Notes: a model not told the origin generated them from the sequence alone. Counted from the stretch's first letter, positions 20,608 through 30,571 are shown. The stretch is DNA of 64,000 bases from Stenotrophomonas daejeonensis (GCF_001431505.1 NZ_LDJP01000058.1:1-64000), one strand, 5' to 3'. Numbers and translations are program-made.

Positions 20608-20937
20608 TCAGCGCTTGCGCAGGGTTTTGATGCGGTCGTAGGCGGCATTGATCTGCCGGGCTTTCCTTTCGGCCTGGGCGCGCAGCTCGGGCGCGGCGCC
20701 GGCCACCTTGTCGGGGTGGTACTGCGAGATCAGGCGGCGGTAGGCCAGCTCGACCTCGGCGTCGCTGGCCTCGCGGGTCAGGCCCAGCTCGCGGTACGGG
20801 GCGTCGCGGTTCAGCCGGAACCAGTCGCTGTCGAAGGCATGGCCGAGCAGCACGCCGAGCGCCGCGCCGAACAGCGGGTTGGGCCTGAACAGCAGTGCGC
20901 CGGCGATGAATCCGAGCAGTTTTCCGTACCAGCGCAT
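20608..20937 (-). CDS. Short membrane-anchored J-domain protein (DjlA-like)
   Basis: The 109 aa protein begins [20 protein letters not shown], resembling the DjlA membrane anchor, and ends with a J domain (about 48-109) that keeps the HPDK motif ([14 protein letters not shown]). The TerB-like middle domain of full DjlA is missing. J domains stimulate DnaK ATPase, so this would recruit DnaK to the inner membrane. ATG 20937 matches the family start; ATG 20955 would add six residues. It lies ten bases upstream of rpe. Confidence 0.82.
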   Translation of the reverse strand: MRWYGKLLGFIAGALLFRPNPLFGAALGVLLGHAFDSDWFRLNRDAPYRELGLTREASDAEVELAYRRLISQYHPDKVAGAAPELRAQAERKARQINAAYDRIKTLRKR

Positions 20938-21080
20938 GGGTGGGCGCGCGTCCATCGACAAGGGGAATGGGCATTTTACACAGCGGCCCCGGACGGCCTT
21001 ACACTAGGCCGCCCGCCGTCCAGCCGCGGGCCCCCCGGGTCCTGAGTGGACGGCTTCATCGCCAAGTTCCAGGAGTGCCC

Positions 21081-22007
21081 GTGCCAACCACGCTGCTGCA
21101 ATCCGATCTTCCCGGCCTGCCCTTGCGCCACCGCGGCAAGGTGCGTGACGTGTTCGACATCCCGCGCGAACGCCTGCCTGCCGACACTCCTCCGGGCGAC
21201 TACCTGCTGATCGTGGCCACCGACCGCCTGTCCGCGTTCGACGTGGTGCTGCCCGACCCGATCCCCGGCAAGGGCGAGATGCTGTGCCAGGTGTCGAACT
21301 TCTGGTTCGGCAAGACCGAGCACCTGATGCCCAACCACCTGACCGGCATCGACGTGGCCAGCGTGCTGCCCGAGGGCGTGGACCCGGCGCTGTACGCCAG
21401 GCGCGCGGTGGTGACGAAGAAACTGAAGCCGGTGCCGGTGGAAGCCATCGCCCGTGGCTACCTGATCGGCAGCGGCTGGAAGGACTACCAGCGCACCGGC
21501 AAGGTCAGCGGCATCGAGTTGCCCGACGGCCTGCGACAGGCGCAGCAGTTGCCCGAGCCGATCTTCACCCCGTCCACCAAGGCGGCGGTGGGCGACCACG
21601 ACGAGAACATCGACTTCGACGCGATGGTCAAGGCGGTGGGCGCGGAGCTGGCCGAGAAGGTGCGCGACGCCACCCTGCGCATCTACAAGTTCGCCGCCGC
21701 CTATGCCGCCGAGCGCGGCATCCTGCTGGCCGACACCAAGTTCGAGTTCGGCACCGACGCCGACGGCCGCCTGTACATCATGGACGAGATGCTGACCCCG
21801 GATTCCTCGCGCTACTGGCCGGCCGACGAGTACGAGGTCGGCACCAGCCCGCCGAGCTACGACAAGCAGTTCGTGCGCGACTACCTGGAGACGCTGGACT
21901 GGGGCAAGACCGCGCCCGGCCCGGAACTGCCGGCCGAGGTCATCGCCCGCACCCGCGACAAGTATGCCGAGGCGTTGCAGAAGCTGGCCGGCATCCGCAT
22001 CGACTGA
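21081..22007 (+). CDS. purC: Phosphoribosylaminoimidazole-succinocarboxamide synthase
   Basis: PurC (308 aa) joins aspartate to CAIR in purine synthesis. Signatures [34 protein letters not shown] and [13 protein letters not shown] are clear. At about 300 residues it belongs to the longer PurC form also found in yeast rather than the 237 aa enteric form. The start is GTG 21081, with AGGAG five bases upstream. It is divergent from the rpe group. Confidence 0.96.
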   Translation: MPTTLLQSDLPGLPLRHRGKVRDVFDIPRERLPADTPPGDYLLIVATDRLSAFDVVLPDPIPGKGEMLCQVSNFWFGKTEHLMPNHLTGIDVASVLPEGVDPALYARRAVVTKKLKPVPVEAIARGYLIGSGWKDYQRTGKVSGIELPDGLRQAQQLPEPIFTPSTKAAVGDHDENIDFDAMVKAVGAELAEKVRDATLRIYKFAAAYAAERGILLADTKFEFGTDADGRLYIMDEMLTPDSSRYWPADEYEVGTSPPSYDKQFVRDYLETLDWGKTAPGPELPAEVIARTRDKYAEALQKLAGIRID

Positions 22008-22057
22008 ACCCCCGCGCGCCCGGCCGGGCGCGCCCTACCACCCCGCCGGAGCAGAGG

Positions 22058-22537
22058 ATGGACATGAGCACCGCACGCCCCATCGACCGCTGGTTCGCCA
22101 GCTACTCCGGCGACCATCGCAACGCCACCAACCAGGCCATCCACGTGTTCGCGGTGCCGGCCATCGCGTGGTCGGTGATCGCGCTGCTGTGGTGCATCCC
22201 GCCGCTGCTGCCGTGGTTCCAGTACGGCATCTGGGCGGCGCTGGCGATGTTCGGCACGTGGGCGTACTACAACCGCCTGTCGCGGCCGCTGGGCGTCGGC
22301 ATGCTGATCCTGTTCTTCGTCGCCGGCTGCATCTGCCGGCTGGTCGAGGAGCGCTATGGGCTGCACGCGCTGCTGTACGCCGGCATCGGCGTGTTCGTGG
22401 TGGCGTGGATCGCGCAGTTCATCGGCCACCACATCGAAGGCCGCCGGCCCAGCTTCCTCACCGACCTGACCTACCTGCTGATCGGCCCGATCTGGGTGCT
22501 GGCCAAGCTGTACCGGCAGTTCGGCTGGAGGTATTGA
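22058..22537 (+). CDS. Mpo1-like membrane protein (DUF962)
   Basis: The 159 aa protein has four or five transmembrane helices and conserved histidines (GDHRNATNQAIHVFAVP, FIGHHIEGRRPSFLTDL). The yeast relative Mpo1 is an iron dioxygenase that oxidises 2-hydroxy fatty acids; the bacterial role is unproven. ATG 22058 has GGAG six bases upstream; ATG 22064 is an alternative. It follows purC by 50 bases on the same strand. Confidence 0.82.
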   Translation: MDMSTARPIDRWFASYSGDHRNATNQAIHVFAVPAIAWSVIALLWCIPPLLPWFQYGIWAALAMFGTWAYYNRLSRPLGVGMLILFFVAGCICRLVEERYGLHALLYAGIGVFVVAWIAQFIGHHIEGRRPSFLTDLTYLLIGPIWVLAKLYRQFGWRY

Positions 22538-22568
22538 GCGGCAGGTCCCGCCTGCGAAACGCGGGATC

Positions 22569-22638
22569 GTAGATGCGGGGCTTGCCCCGCATGGGGCATT
22601 GCCGGGAAGGCTTCGTGTGGGGCAAGCCCCACACCTAC
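22569..22638. repeat. REP dimer between Mpo1-like and epimerase genes
   Basis: Unit 1 at 22569-22592 (GTAG, ATGCGGGG/CCCCGCAT, loop CTTG) and inverted unit 2 at 22615-22638 (GTGTGGGG/CCCCACAC, CTAC end). The TAG stop of the minus-strand epimerase gene (22635-22637) is part of the GTAG head. Confidence 0.85.
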
Positions 22639-23522
22639 GGGATGAGCATTTCCCGGGTCGGGTCGAACCGGCGCGGGGCGTAGCCGAAGTCGCGCCGGGC
22701 CGGTTCGAGGTCGAACACCAGCGGTTCGCGCATGCGCGCCAGCGCCGCGGCATTCAGGCCGCGCAGGCGGCCGGCGGCGTGCGCCAGCGCCAGCGCGGCC
22801 CGGAACAATGGCGCCGGCACGCGCAGCAGGCGCGGTCGCGGGCGCAGCGCGGCCAGCACCCGCCGCACCATCTCGGCATAGCCCAGCACCTCGCCGCCGC
22901 CCAGCGCGTAGGCCCGCCCGGCCGTGGCCGGGTGCCGCGGCACCTGCAACGCCGCGTCGGCCAGGTCCTGCACGTGCACCGGCTGGCGCAGGCCATCGGC
23001 GCCGGAAGGCAGCACGAACAAGCCGGTGCGCGAGGCCAGCGCGGCGATCGCGCTCAACGTGGCGTCGCGGCCGGCGCCATAGACCAGCGTCGGGCGCAGC
23101 ACGGTCGCCGCCGCGCCACGTTCGCGCGCCGCGGCGAACAGCGTGGCCTCGGCCTCGCGCAGGCGGCGGGCGACATCGCGCTCGGCCGCTTCGCTGGAAT
23201 CGCCCTTGACCTCGACGCTGGTGGAGCCGAAGGCCACCACGCGCGCGGCACCGACGTCGGAGGCGGCATACCAGCGCGCGAAGTGGTCGAGCGGGCCGCA
23301 ACTGAACACCGCATCGAACGATGCCGGCTCCTGCCACGCGCCGGACAGGTCGCCCAACCGCCAGACCAGCCCGGGCGCCGCTGCACGCGATGCGCGCGAT
23401 ACCGCCGTCACCTGCCAGCCGGCCGCCAGCAGGCCGGCCAGCACGCGCTCGCCGATCTGCCCGCTGCCGCCGAACACCAGCGCATGCCGCGGCCGGTCTT
23501 CGCCACTTCGTTCCATTGCCAT
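22635..23522 (-). CDS. NAD(P)-dependent epimerase/dehydratase-like protein
   Basis: An extended short-chain dehydrogenase fold of 295 aa. The Rossmann motif is VFGGSGQIGERVLAGLL near the start; LRPTLVYGAGRDATL and QPVHVQDLADA are typical of NAD-dependent epimerases. The usual YxxxK catalytic pair is not obvious, so it may be an atypical reductase or a binding protein. Start ATG 23522 or 23516 (MAMERSGED). The substrate is unknown. Its stop codon is formed by a REP. Confidence 0.78.
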   Translation of the reverse strand: MAMERSGEDRPRHALVFGGSGQIGERVLAGLLAAGWQVTAVSRASRAAAPGLVWRLGDLSGAWQEPASFDAVFSCGPLDHFARWYAASDVGAARVVAFGSTSVEVKGDSSEAAERDVARRLREAEATLFAAARERGAAATVLRPTLVYGAGRDATLSAIAALASRTGLFVLPSGADGLRQPVHVQDLADAALQVPRHPATAGRAYALGGGEVLGYAEMVRRVLAALRPRPRLLRVPAPLFRAALALAHAAGRLRGLNAAALARMREPLVFDLEPARRDFGYAPRRFDPTREMLIP

Positions 23523-23597
23523 GCCGCAAGCATAGGTGATGCCGACGCCGTCGCGCCCACCGGGTAGACTCGAAGCAACCGCCATGCCGAGAGCGCC

Positions 23598-24479
23598 ATG
23601 ACGCACACCGCCCCGCCGCCTGCCGCCATCCTGCTCGCCACCGACCTGAGCGCACGCTGCGACCGCGCGCTGTCCCGTGCACTGCAACTGGCCCGGCAAT
23701 GGGAGGCGCGGCTGGTGGTGGCGACGGTGCTGCCGCCGGCACCGTCGCCGCAATCGTTCCTCGCCACCGGGCCCGCGCCCGACGTCGCCCGGCTGGAACA
23801 ACGCCTGCACCGCGACATCGGCGCGGACGCCGAGGGCGTCGCGCTGAGCGTGCGGGTGACCGAGGGCCACGTCGGCCGCGCGCTGCTGCAGCTGGCCGCC
23901 GAGGAAGGCTGCGGGCTGGTCGTCACCGGCATCGCCAGCGACCCGGCGTTCGAACTGCCGCTGCTGGGCTCCACCGTGCTGTGGCTGACCCGCCATTCGC
24001 CGCTGCCGCTGCTGGTGGTGCACCAGCGCGTGCGCGGGCCCTACCGCAGGTTCGCCGTGGCCACGGACTTCTCCGACAGTTCGGCCAACGCTGCCAACCG
24101 TGCGCTGGCGCTGTTCGGGCAGCCGCTGCAACTGGCGCTGGTGCATGCGCTGGAAACGCCCGGCAGTGCGCTGCTCGGTGGCGACCACGACGTCCTGCTG
24201 GCGCAGGCGCACGAACAGGCGCGGACACAGGCGCGGGCCTTCCTCGCCGGGCTGCGGCCACTGCCACCGCCGGAACGGATACGGCTGGTGATCGAGCCGG
24301 GCGACCCGGCGCCGCTGCTGCAGCGGCAGGCCGCCGAAGCCGAGCTGGTGGTGGTTGCCACGCACGGGCGCGGCGCCCTGTTCGAGCTGCTGATCGGCAG
24401 CGTCGCGCGCCGGCTGGTGGCGACGCTGGAAACGGACACCCTGCTGGTCCGCGACCAGCGCTCGCACCCGCCGCTGTAG
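23598..24479 (+). CDS. Tandem universal stress protein
   Basis: The 293 aa protein consists of two Usp domains (about 8-140 and 148-285). The second keeps the ATP-type loop signature (VVVATHGRGALFELLIGSVARRLV); the first has VVTGIASDPAFELPLLGSTVLWL, a weaker version. Usp proteins bind nucleotides and help survival under stress. It lies 99 bases upstream of the Mrp operon in the same direction and might be read with it. Confidence 0.88.
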   Translation: MTHTAPPPAAILLATDLSARCDRALSRALQLARQWEARLVVATVLPPAPSPQSFLATGPAPDVARLEQRLHRDIGADAEGVALSVRVTEGHVGRALLQLAAEEGCGLVVTGIASDPAFELPLLGSTVLWLTRHSPLPLLVVHQRVRGPYRRFAVATDFSDSSANAANRALALFGQPLQLALVHALETPGSALLGGDHDVLLAQAHEQARTQARAFLAGLRPLPPPERIRLVIEPGDPAPLLQRQAAEAELVVVATHGRGALFELLIGSVARRLVATLETDTLLVRDQRSHPPL

Positions 24480-24578
24480 CGCCCCGAACCCGAACGGCGC
24501 GTTCATGCAACGGGTTCCGGCGGGAAAAAGGCGCCTGCTAGACTCCGGTGCCTTGCTCGCGAATCCCGCATTCCCTGC

Positions 24579-27407
24579 ATGACATCCGTTCTCCCCCTGC
24601 TGCTCGCGCTGCCGTTCCTGACGGCCGCGCTGATCGCCCTGCACGGCCGCCTGTCGCGTAGCGCCGGCGCATGGCTGGCCGCGCTGGCGCCCCTGCTGGG
24701 GCTGGTGCTGCTGGGCAGCATGACCCCGGCCGTGCTCGACGGCGCGGTGCCGCGCGCCGGCTGGCCGTGGCTGCCGCAGCTCGGGCTGGACTTCAGCCTG
24801 CGCCTGGACGGGCTGGCGTGGCTGTTCGCCGGGCTGGTGCTGGGCATCGGCGCGCTGGTGGTGCTGTACGCGCACTACTACCTGTCGGCGCAGGACAGCA
24901 CGCGCCGCTTCTACAGCTGCCTGCTGCTGTTCATGGGCTCGATGCTGGGCATGGTGCTGTCCGGCAACCTGTTGCTGCTGGTGGTGTTCTGGGAGCTGAC
25001 CAGCATCAGCTCGTTCCTGCTGATCGGCTTCTGGTCGCACCGCCGGGACGCGCGCGAGGGCGCGCGCATGGCGCTGGTCATCACCGCCGCCGGCGGGCTG
25101 GCGCTGCTGGCCGGCGTGCTGCTGATCGGGCGCATCGTCGGCAGCTTCGACCTGGACGTGGTGCTGGCCTCGGGCGAGCTGATCCGCGGCCACCGGCTGT
25201 ACCCGTGGATCCTGCTGCTGGTGCTGGCCGGCATCTTCACCAAGAGCGCGCAGTTCCCGTTCCACTTCTGGCTGCCGCACGCGATGGCCGCGCCGACCCC
25301 GGTGTCGGCCTACCTGCACTCGGCGACGATGGTGAAGGCCGGCGTGTTCCTGCTGGCGCGGCTGCACCCGGCGCTGGCCGGCAGCGAGCTGTTCTTCTAC
25401 GTGGTCAGCGGCATCGGCGCGGTCACCCTGCTGGTCGGCGCGTGGAACGCGATCTTCCAGCACGACCTCAAGGGCCTGCTGGCGTACTCGACGATCTCGC
25501 ACCTGGGCCTGATCACCCTGCTGTTCGGCCTGTCCACGCCGATGGCGGTGGTCGCCGGCGTGTTCCACATCCTCAACCACGCCACCTTCAAGGCCTCGCT
25601 GTTCATGGCCGCCGGCATCATCGACCACGAAACCGGCACCCGCGACATGCGCCGGCTCGGCGGCCTGCGCAAGCTGATGCCGATCACCAGCGCGCTGGCG
25701 ATCGTCGCCTCGCTGGCGATGGCCGGCATCCCGCTGCTCAACGGCTTTTTGTCCAAGGAGATGCTGTTCGCCGAGGCGTTGGCCACCGGCGGCCCGCAGT
25801 GGATGCGCGCGGCGGTCAGCGGCACCGCGCTGCTGGCCGGCATCCTCGGCGTGGCCTACAGCCTGCGCTTCGTGCACGACACCTTCTTCGGCAAGGGCCC
25901 GCTGGACATCGACGTGGCGCCGCACGAGCCGCCGCGCTGGATGAAGCTGCCGGTGGAAATCCTGGTGGTGATCTGCCTTGCGGTCGGCATCGTGCCGGCG
26001 CTGACCGTGGCGCCGGTGCTGCGGGCCGGCGCACAGGCGATCCTCGGCCCGGCCCTGCCCGACTACAGCCTGTCGATCTGGCACGGCTTCAACCTGCCGC
26101 TGGCGATGAGCGCGGTCGGCGTGGCCGGCGGCATCGCGCTGTATTTCGGCCTGCGCCGGCTCACCGACCTGTACGCCGCGCGCAACCGCCCGCTCGGCAA
26201 GCAGGCCTTCCAGCGCGGCATGGACGCCCTGTTCGGCTTCGCCCAGCGCTGCACCCACGCGCTGGCCAACGGCAGCCTGCAACGGATGCTGCTGGCGCTG
26301 GTGCTGGTGGCGATGGTCGTGGCCGCCGCGCCCCACCTGGCCGCCCCGGCATGGCCGGCGTGGCCGTCGCCGCAACCGATGCCGCTGCTGGGCTGGGCGC
26401 TGTGGCTGGTGATGCTGGCCTGCGCGCTGGGCGGCCTGTTCCTGTACCGGCAGCGCCTGCTGGCGGTGATCGTGATGGGCGGCACCGGGCTGATGGTGGC
26501 GCTGGCCTTCGTGTTCCTGTCCGCGCCGGACCTGGCGCTGACCCAGTTGATGGTGGAGATGGTGACGCTGGCGCTGATGCTGCTGGGCATGAACTACCTG
26601 CCGGCGCAGTCGCCGCCCGAGCACGGCCGCTGGCGCAGGCGCCGCGACGCGCTGATCGCCATCGTCGCCGGCGCCGGCCTGGCGGCGCTGGCCTACACGA
26701 TGATGACGCTGCCGCCGGACACCGTGGCCGGCGAGATGCTGCGCCGCTCGCTGCCCGAAGCCTACGGCCACAACGTGGTCAACGTGATCCTCGTGGACTT
26801 CCGCGGCTTCGACACCTTCGGCGAGATCACCGTGTTCGGCATCGCCGCGCTGGTGGTGCACGCGCTGCTGCGGCGCTCGCGGATGGCGCCGGAGCAGATC
26901 ATGCCGGGCCCGCCGATCAAACTGCCGGTGCCGGCCGACCTGGCGCAGATCATGTTCCCGCTCACCCTCACCGTGTCGATCTTCCTGTTCCTGCGCGGCC
27001 ACAACGCGCCCGGCGGCGGCTTCATCGCCGGGCTGGTGCTGGCGGTGCCGCTGCTGATCCAGTACGTGATCCAGGGCACCGCGTCGGTGGAGTCGCGCTT
27101 CGGCTTCGACTACATCCGCTGCATCGGCACCGGCCTGCTGGTGGCGCTGCTGTCCGGCGCGGCCTCGCTGCTGTTCGGCGTGCCGTTCCTGACCAGCGGC
27201 CACGTCGTGCTGGACCTGCCGCTGGTCGGCGAACTGGAGCTGGCCAGCGCGATGGGCTTCGACACCGGCGTCTACCTGGTGGTGTTCGGCGGGGTGATGC
27301 TGATCCTGTCGATGATGGGCACCATCAAGCCCTCGCGCACGCGCAACGCGCGCCACGGCGAGATCGACCTGCAACGCCGCTCGGCCCACACCGGGGAGAT
27401 GCACTGA
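24579..27407 (+). CDS. mrpA: Mrp antiporter subunit A with fused MrpB domain
   Basis: The 942 aa membrane protein is the largest subunit of the Mrp (Mnh/Sha/Pha) Na+/H+ antiporter. The N-terminal two thirds are the complex-I-like proton channel domain (LTKSAQFPFHFWLPHAMAAPTPVSAYLHSATMVKAG region, with K and E residues). From about residue 785 comes an MrpB domain (FPLTLTVSIFLFLRGHNAPG). This fused MrpAB is the group 2 (PhaA-like) arrangement. Its stop overlaps the mrpC start (TGATG). The complex expels Na+ and supports growth at high pH or salt. Confidence 0.95.
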   Translation: MTSVLPLLLALPFLTAALIALHGRLSRSAGAWLAALAPLLGLVLLGSMTPAVLDGAVPRAGWPWLPQLGLDFSLRLDGLAWLFAGLVLGIGALVVLYAHYYLSAQDSTRRFYSCLLLFMGSMLGMVLSGNLLLLVVFWELTSISSFLLIGFWSHRRDAREGARMALVITAAGGLALLAGVLLIGRIVGSFDLDVVLASGELIRGHRLYPWILLLVLAGIFTKSAQFPFHFWLPHAMAAPTPVSAYLHSATMVKAGVFLLARLHPALAGSELFFYVVSGIGAVTLLVGAWNAIFQHDLKGLLAYSTISHLGLITLLFGLSTPMAVVAGVFHILNHATFKASLFMAAGIIDHETGTRDMRRLGGLRKLMPITSALAIVASLAMAGIPLLNGFLSKEMLFAEALATGGPQWMRAAVSGTALLAGILGVAYSLRFVHDTFFGKGPLDIDVAPHEPPRWMKLPVEILVVICLAVGIVPALTVAPVLRAGAQAILGPALPDYSLSIWHGFNLPLAMSAVGVAGGIALYFGLRRLTDLYAARNRPLGKQAFQRGMDALFGFAQRCTHALANGSLQRMLLALVLVAMVVAAAPHLAAPAWPAWPSPQPMPLLGWALWLVMLACALGGLFLYRQRLLAVIVMGGTGLMVALAFVFLSAPDLALTQLMVEMVTLALMLLGMNYLPAQSPPEHGRWRRRRDALIAIVAGAGLAALAYTMMTLPPDTVAGEMLRRSLPEAYGHNVVNVILVDFRGFDTFGEITVFGIAALVVHALLRRSRMAPEQIMPGPPIKLPVPADLAQIMFPLTLTVSIFLFLRGHNAPGGGFIAGLVLAVPLLIQYVIQGTASVESRFGFDYIRCIGTGLLVALLSGAASLLFGVPFLTSGHVVLDLPLVGELELASAMGFDTGVYLVVFGGVMLILSMMGTIKPSRTRNARHGEIDLQRRSAHTGEMH

Positions 27408-27778
27408 TGGAACTGGCGCTGGCAAGCGCGATCGGCGTGCTCACCGCCATCGGCATCTACCTGACGCTGCGCGCGCGCAGCTTCGACGTGATCCTCGGCA
27501 TGACCTTCCTGTCCTACGCCACCAACCTGCTGATCTTCGCCGGCGGGCGGCTGGTCAGCGGCAAGGCGCCGGTGCTGCGCGACGGCATCCCCGCCGACCT
27601 CGCGCACCAGACCGACCCGCTGCCGCAGGCGCTGGTATTGACCGCCATCGTGATTGCCTTCGCCATGACCGCGATCAGCATCGTGCTGGCCATGCGCAGC
27701 CGCAGCGACAACCACAGCGACCACGTCGACGCGCACGAGCCGGACGAAGGCCGGCGCGGTGATGGAGGCGGCGCATGA
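27407..27778 (+). CDS. mrpC: Mrp antiporter subunit C
   Basis: MrpC (123 aa) is a three-helix NuoK homologue (LASAIGVLTAIGIYLTLRAR, GMTFLSYATNLLIFAGG, QALVLTAIVIAFAMTAISI). It is shorter than MrpA and MrpD and forms part of the membrane core. The acidic, histidine-rich cytoplasmic tail (SDNHSDHVDAHEPDEG) is notable. It overlaps both neighbours by a few bases, indicating tight coupling. Confidence 0.93.
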   Translation: MELALASAIGVLTAIGIYLTLRARSFDVILGMTFLSYATNLLIFAGGRLVSGKAPVLRDGIPADLAHQTDPLPQALVLTAIVIAFAMTAISIVLAMRSRSDNHSDHVDAHEPDEGRRGDGGGA

Positions 27779-29316
27779 ACCACCTGGTGATCCTGCCGAT
27801 CCTGGTGCCGATGCTCGGCGCGGCGCTGTCGCTGTTCGTCGAGCACCGCCGCTACGGGCCCAGGGTGCAGCGCGGCGTGGCCTGGGCCAGTCTGGCGCTG
27901 CTGGCGCTGGCCGAATCGCAGCTGCTCGCACGCACGCTGCAGGGCGAGGTGCTGGTCTACCTGCTCGGCGACTGGCCGGCGCGACTGGGCATCGCGCTGG
28001 TCGCCGACCGCCTGGCCGGCTGGATGCTGGGCACCACGCTGCTGCTGGCCGCGGCCTGCCTGCTGCACGCCTGCACCGGCTGGGACCGGCGCGCGCCGCA
28101 CTTCCACGCGCTGTTCCAGTTCCAGCTGGTCGGCTTCAACGGCGCGTTCCTGACCGGTGACATCTTCAACCTGTTCGTGTTCTTCGAGGTGCTGCTGATC
28201 GCCTCCTACGGCCTGCTGCTGTCCGGCGGCCGCGGCCTGCGCGTGCGCATCGGCCTGCACTACGTGGTGTTCAACGTCAGCGCCTCGACCGTGTTCCTGA
28301 TCGCGCTGGGCATGCTCTACGCCACGCTGGGCTCGCTGAACATGGCCGAGATCGGCCAGCGCATCGCCACCCTGCCGCCCACCCACCTGAAGCTGGCCAA
28401 GACCGCGCTGGGGCTGCTGATGGTGGTGTTCTGCGCCAAGGCCGCGCTGCTGCCGCTTTACCTGTGGCTGCCGGAGTCCTATGCGCGCGCGCCGGCGGCG
28501 GTGGCCGCGCTGTTCGTGATCATGACCAAGGTCGGCCTGTACGCGCTGCTGCGGATCGGCACGCAATGGTTCGGCAACGAGGCCGGCGCGCTGGCCGGCT
28601 ATGGCGCCGACTGGCTGCTATGGGCCGGGCTGGCGACGCTGCTGCTGGGTGCGCTGGGCGCGCTGGCCGCCACCCGCCTGCGGGTGCAGGTGGCCTACCT
28701 GGTGGTGGTGTCGGCGGCCACCCTGTTCATCGCCTTCGCGCTGGGCAACGCCGGCACCATCGCCGCCGGCCTGTACTACCTGCCGCACAGCACCTTCACC
28801 GCCGCCGCGCTGTTCCTGGTCGCCGACCTGATCCGCCGCCGCCGCTTCCGCGCCGGCGAGCGCGAGGGCCACGAGCTGGCCGCGGCGTTGCCGGGCAAGA
28901 CCGTGCCGGGGCTGCTGTTCCTGCTCGGCGCGGTGGCGATGGCCGGGTTGCCGCCGCTGGCCGGCTTCCTCGCCAAGGCGACGTTGCTGGCGGCGGTGCC
29001 GGACGCGCACGTCGGCGTGGTGTGGGCGGCGGTGCTGGGCGGCGGCCTGCTGGTGATCATCGCGCTGGTGCGCAGCGGCATCCGCCTGTTCTGGCACGTG
29101 CCCGGTGACGATGCGCCCCCCGTGCCCGATCCCGACGTGCCGGCGCGGCCGTTCGAGACCGCCGCCACCACCCTGCTGCTGGCCTGCACGGTGGCGATGA
29201 GCCTGTTCGCCGCGCCGCTGATGCGGCAGGCCGACGCCACCGCCGCGCAGCTGCTGTCGCCGCAGCACTACCTGCTCGACGTGCGCGGCACCGTGCCGCA
29301 ATCGAGGTCGCCATGA
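27775..29316 (+). CDS. mrpD: Mrp antiporter subunit D
   Basis: MrpD (513 aa) is the second antiporter-like subunit, homologous to NuoM/NuoN. About 14 transmembrane helices carry the key motifs (LFVFFEVLLIASYGLLLSGG, KAALLPLYLWLPESYARAPA). ATG 27775 overlaps the mrpC stop (ATGA) and the gene ends in the same way on mrpE. Required together with MrpA for cation/proton exchange. Confidence 0.95.
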   Translation: MNHLVILPILVPMLGAALSLFVEHRRYGPRVQRGVAWASLALLALAESQLLARTLQGEVLVYLLGDWPARLGIALVADRLAGWMLGTTLLLAAACLLHACTGWDRRAPHFHALFQFQLVGFNGAFLTGDIFNLFVFFEVLLIASYGLLLSGGRGLRVRIGLHYVVFNVSASTVFLIALGMLYATLGSLNMAEIGQRIATLPPTHLKLAKTALGLLMVVFCAKAALLPLYLWLPESYARAPAAVAALFVIMTKVGLYALLRIGTQWFGNEAGALAGYGADWLLWAGLATLLLGALGALAATRLRVQVAYLVVVSAATLFIAFALGNAGTIAAGLYYLPHSTFTAAALFLVADLIRRRRFRAGEREGHELAAALPGKTVPGLLFLLGAVAMAGLPPLAGFLAKATLLAAVPDAHVGVVWAAVLGGGLLVIIALVRSGIRLFWHVPGDDAPPVPDPDVPARPFETAATTLLLACTVAMSLFAAPLMRQADATAAQLLSPQHYLLDVRGTVPQSRSP

Positions 29317-29819
29317 ACCCGCGCCCCGCCCTGTGGCGACGGCTGCTGCCCGCGCCCGCGCTGTCGCTGATCGTGGTCGCGTTCTGGCTGCTGATGTCCG
29401 ACAGCTTCACCTTCGGCCAGCTGCTGCTGGGCATGCTGCTGGGCGTGGTGGTGCCGCTGTTCGCGGCGCGGCTGGACCGCGAGTTCGCCCGCATCGGCAC
29501 GCTGCGGCCGTTGCCGCGGCTGCTGTGCGTGATGCTGTGGGACATCCTGGTGTCCAACCTCCGCGTCGCCATGCAGGTGCTGGGGCCGGAGAAGAGGCTC
29601 ACCCCCGGCTTCATCTGGGTGCCGCTGGACATCGGCAACATCCACGGCATCGCCGCGCTGACCAGCCTGATCACGCTGACCCCCGGCACGGTGTCCTCGG
29701 CGCTGTCCGACGACCGCCGCCACCTGCTGGTGCACGTGCTGCACCTGACCGACGCCGATGCGCTGATCGCCGAGATCAAGACCCGCTACGAGGCGCCGCT
29801 GATGGAGATATTCCCGTGA
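29313..29819 (+). CDS. mrpE: Mrp antiporter subunit E
   Basis: MrpE (168 aa) has two N-terminal membrane helices and a soluble C-terminal part with ITLTPGTVSSALSDDRRHLLVHVL, the family signature. It is not homologous to complex I and is needed for assembly and activity. ATG 29313 overlaps the mrpD stop; its own stop overlaps the GTG of mrpF. Confidence 0.93.
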   Translation: MNPRPALWRRLLPAPALSLIVVAFWLLMSDSFTFGQLLLGMLLGVVVPLFAARLDREFARIGTLRPLPRLLCVMLWDILVSNLRVAMQVLGPEKRLTPGFIWVPLDIGNIHGIAALTSLITLTPGTVSSALSDDRRHLLVHVLHLTDADALIAEIKTRYEAPLMEIFP

Positions 29820-30100
29820 ATGGCTCCCTGATTTTCGGAACCACGCTGGTGCTGTGCATGCACGCGGTCGGCGTGGCGATGCTGCTGGCGCTGTGGCGGC
29901 TGCTGCGCGGCCCTACCGTGCCCGACCGCATCCTCGCCGCCGACACGCTGTCGGTCACCGCCATCGCCGAGCTGATGCTGTTCGGCATGTACATCGACTC
30001 GGCCATCTACTTCGAGGCGGCGCTGGTGATCGCCATGCTCGGCTTCTGCAGCACCGTAGTGCTGAGCAAGTTCGTGCTGCGCCGGGACATCGTCGAATGA
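29816..30100 (+). CDS. mrpF: Mrp antiporter subunit F
   Basis: MrpF (94 aa) has three transmembrane helices and the conserved GPTVPDRILAADTLSVTAIA segment. The start is GTG 29816, overlapping the mrpE stop (GTGA); the protein starts VNGSLIFGTTLVL. It ends overlapping mrpG. Confidence 0.93.
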   Translation: MNGSLIFGTTLVLCMHAVGVAMLLALWRLLRGPTVPDRILAADTLSVTAIAELMLFGMYIDSAIYFEAALVIAMLGFCSTVVLSKFVLRRDIVE

Positions 30101-30468
30101 CCACCTTCCTGCAGATCGCGCTGTCGGCGCTGCTGCTGTTCGGCTGCTTCTTCATCGTCGTCGGCGCGCTGGGGCTGGTGCGCTTCTCCGATTTCTTCAA
30201 GCGCCTGCACGCGCCGACCAAGGCCAGCACGCTGGGCGTGGGCTGCGTGCTGGCGTGCTCGGTGGCCTACCACATCTTCCTCGGCGAGGACCCGCAGCCG
30301 CGCGAGCTGCTGATCACCGTGTTCCTGTTCATCACCGCGCCGATCAGCGCGCACCTGATGGCCAAGGCGGCGCTGTCGCTGATGATGGAAAGCCGCCCGG
30401 AAGTGCCGGGCGACGACAGCGCGCGCAAGGAACAGCTGCCGCCGCCGGAAGGCCGCGCCGAGGACTGA
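30097..30468 (+). CDS. mrpG: Mrp antiporter subunit G
   Basis: MrpG (123 aa) has three transmembrane helices and the family sequence GLVRFSDFFKRLHAPTKASTLGVGC. A polar C-terminal tail of about 25 residues follows. It closes the mrpA-C-D-E-F-G operon; all six genes overlap by a few bases. No clear terminator follows, though a GC-rich hairpin without T run lies near 30484-30501. Confidence 0.93.
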   Translation: MTTFLQIALSALLLFGCFFIVVGALGLVRFSDFFKRLHAPTKASTLGVGCVLACSVAYHIFLGEDPQPRELLITVFLFITAPISAHLMAKAALSLMMESRPEVPGDDSARKEQLPPPEGRAED

Positions 30469-30571
30469 GCGGCACGCGCCATCGCGGCCGGATGGCCGCG
30501 GCAGCACCTGTCATCGTGCTTTCATCCGCGGCCGGCACGCTTGCGGCTCCGCGCCGCATTGCCCTTCCCCC

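Noticed and set aside
22635-27425. A 1596-codon minus-strand open frame opposite the Mrp genes
   Set aside because: It is the antisense of mrpA, rich in Gln/His/Arg/Ala with no domain, an effect of high GC and strong third-position bias. Only its last part (22635-23522) is a real gene.
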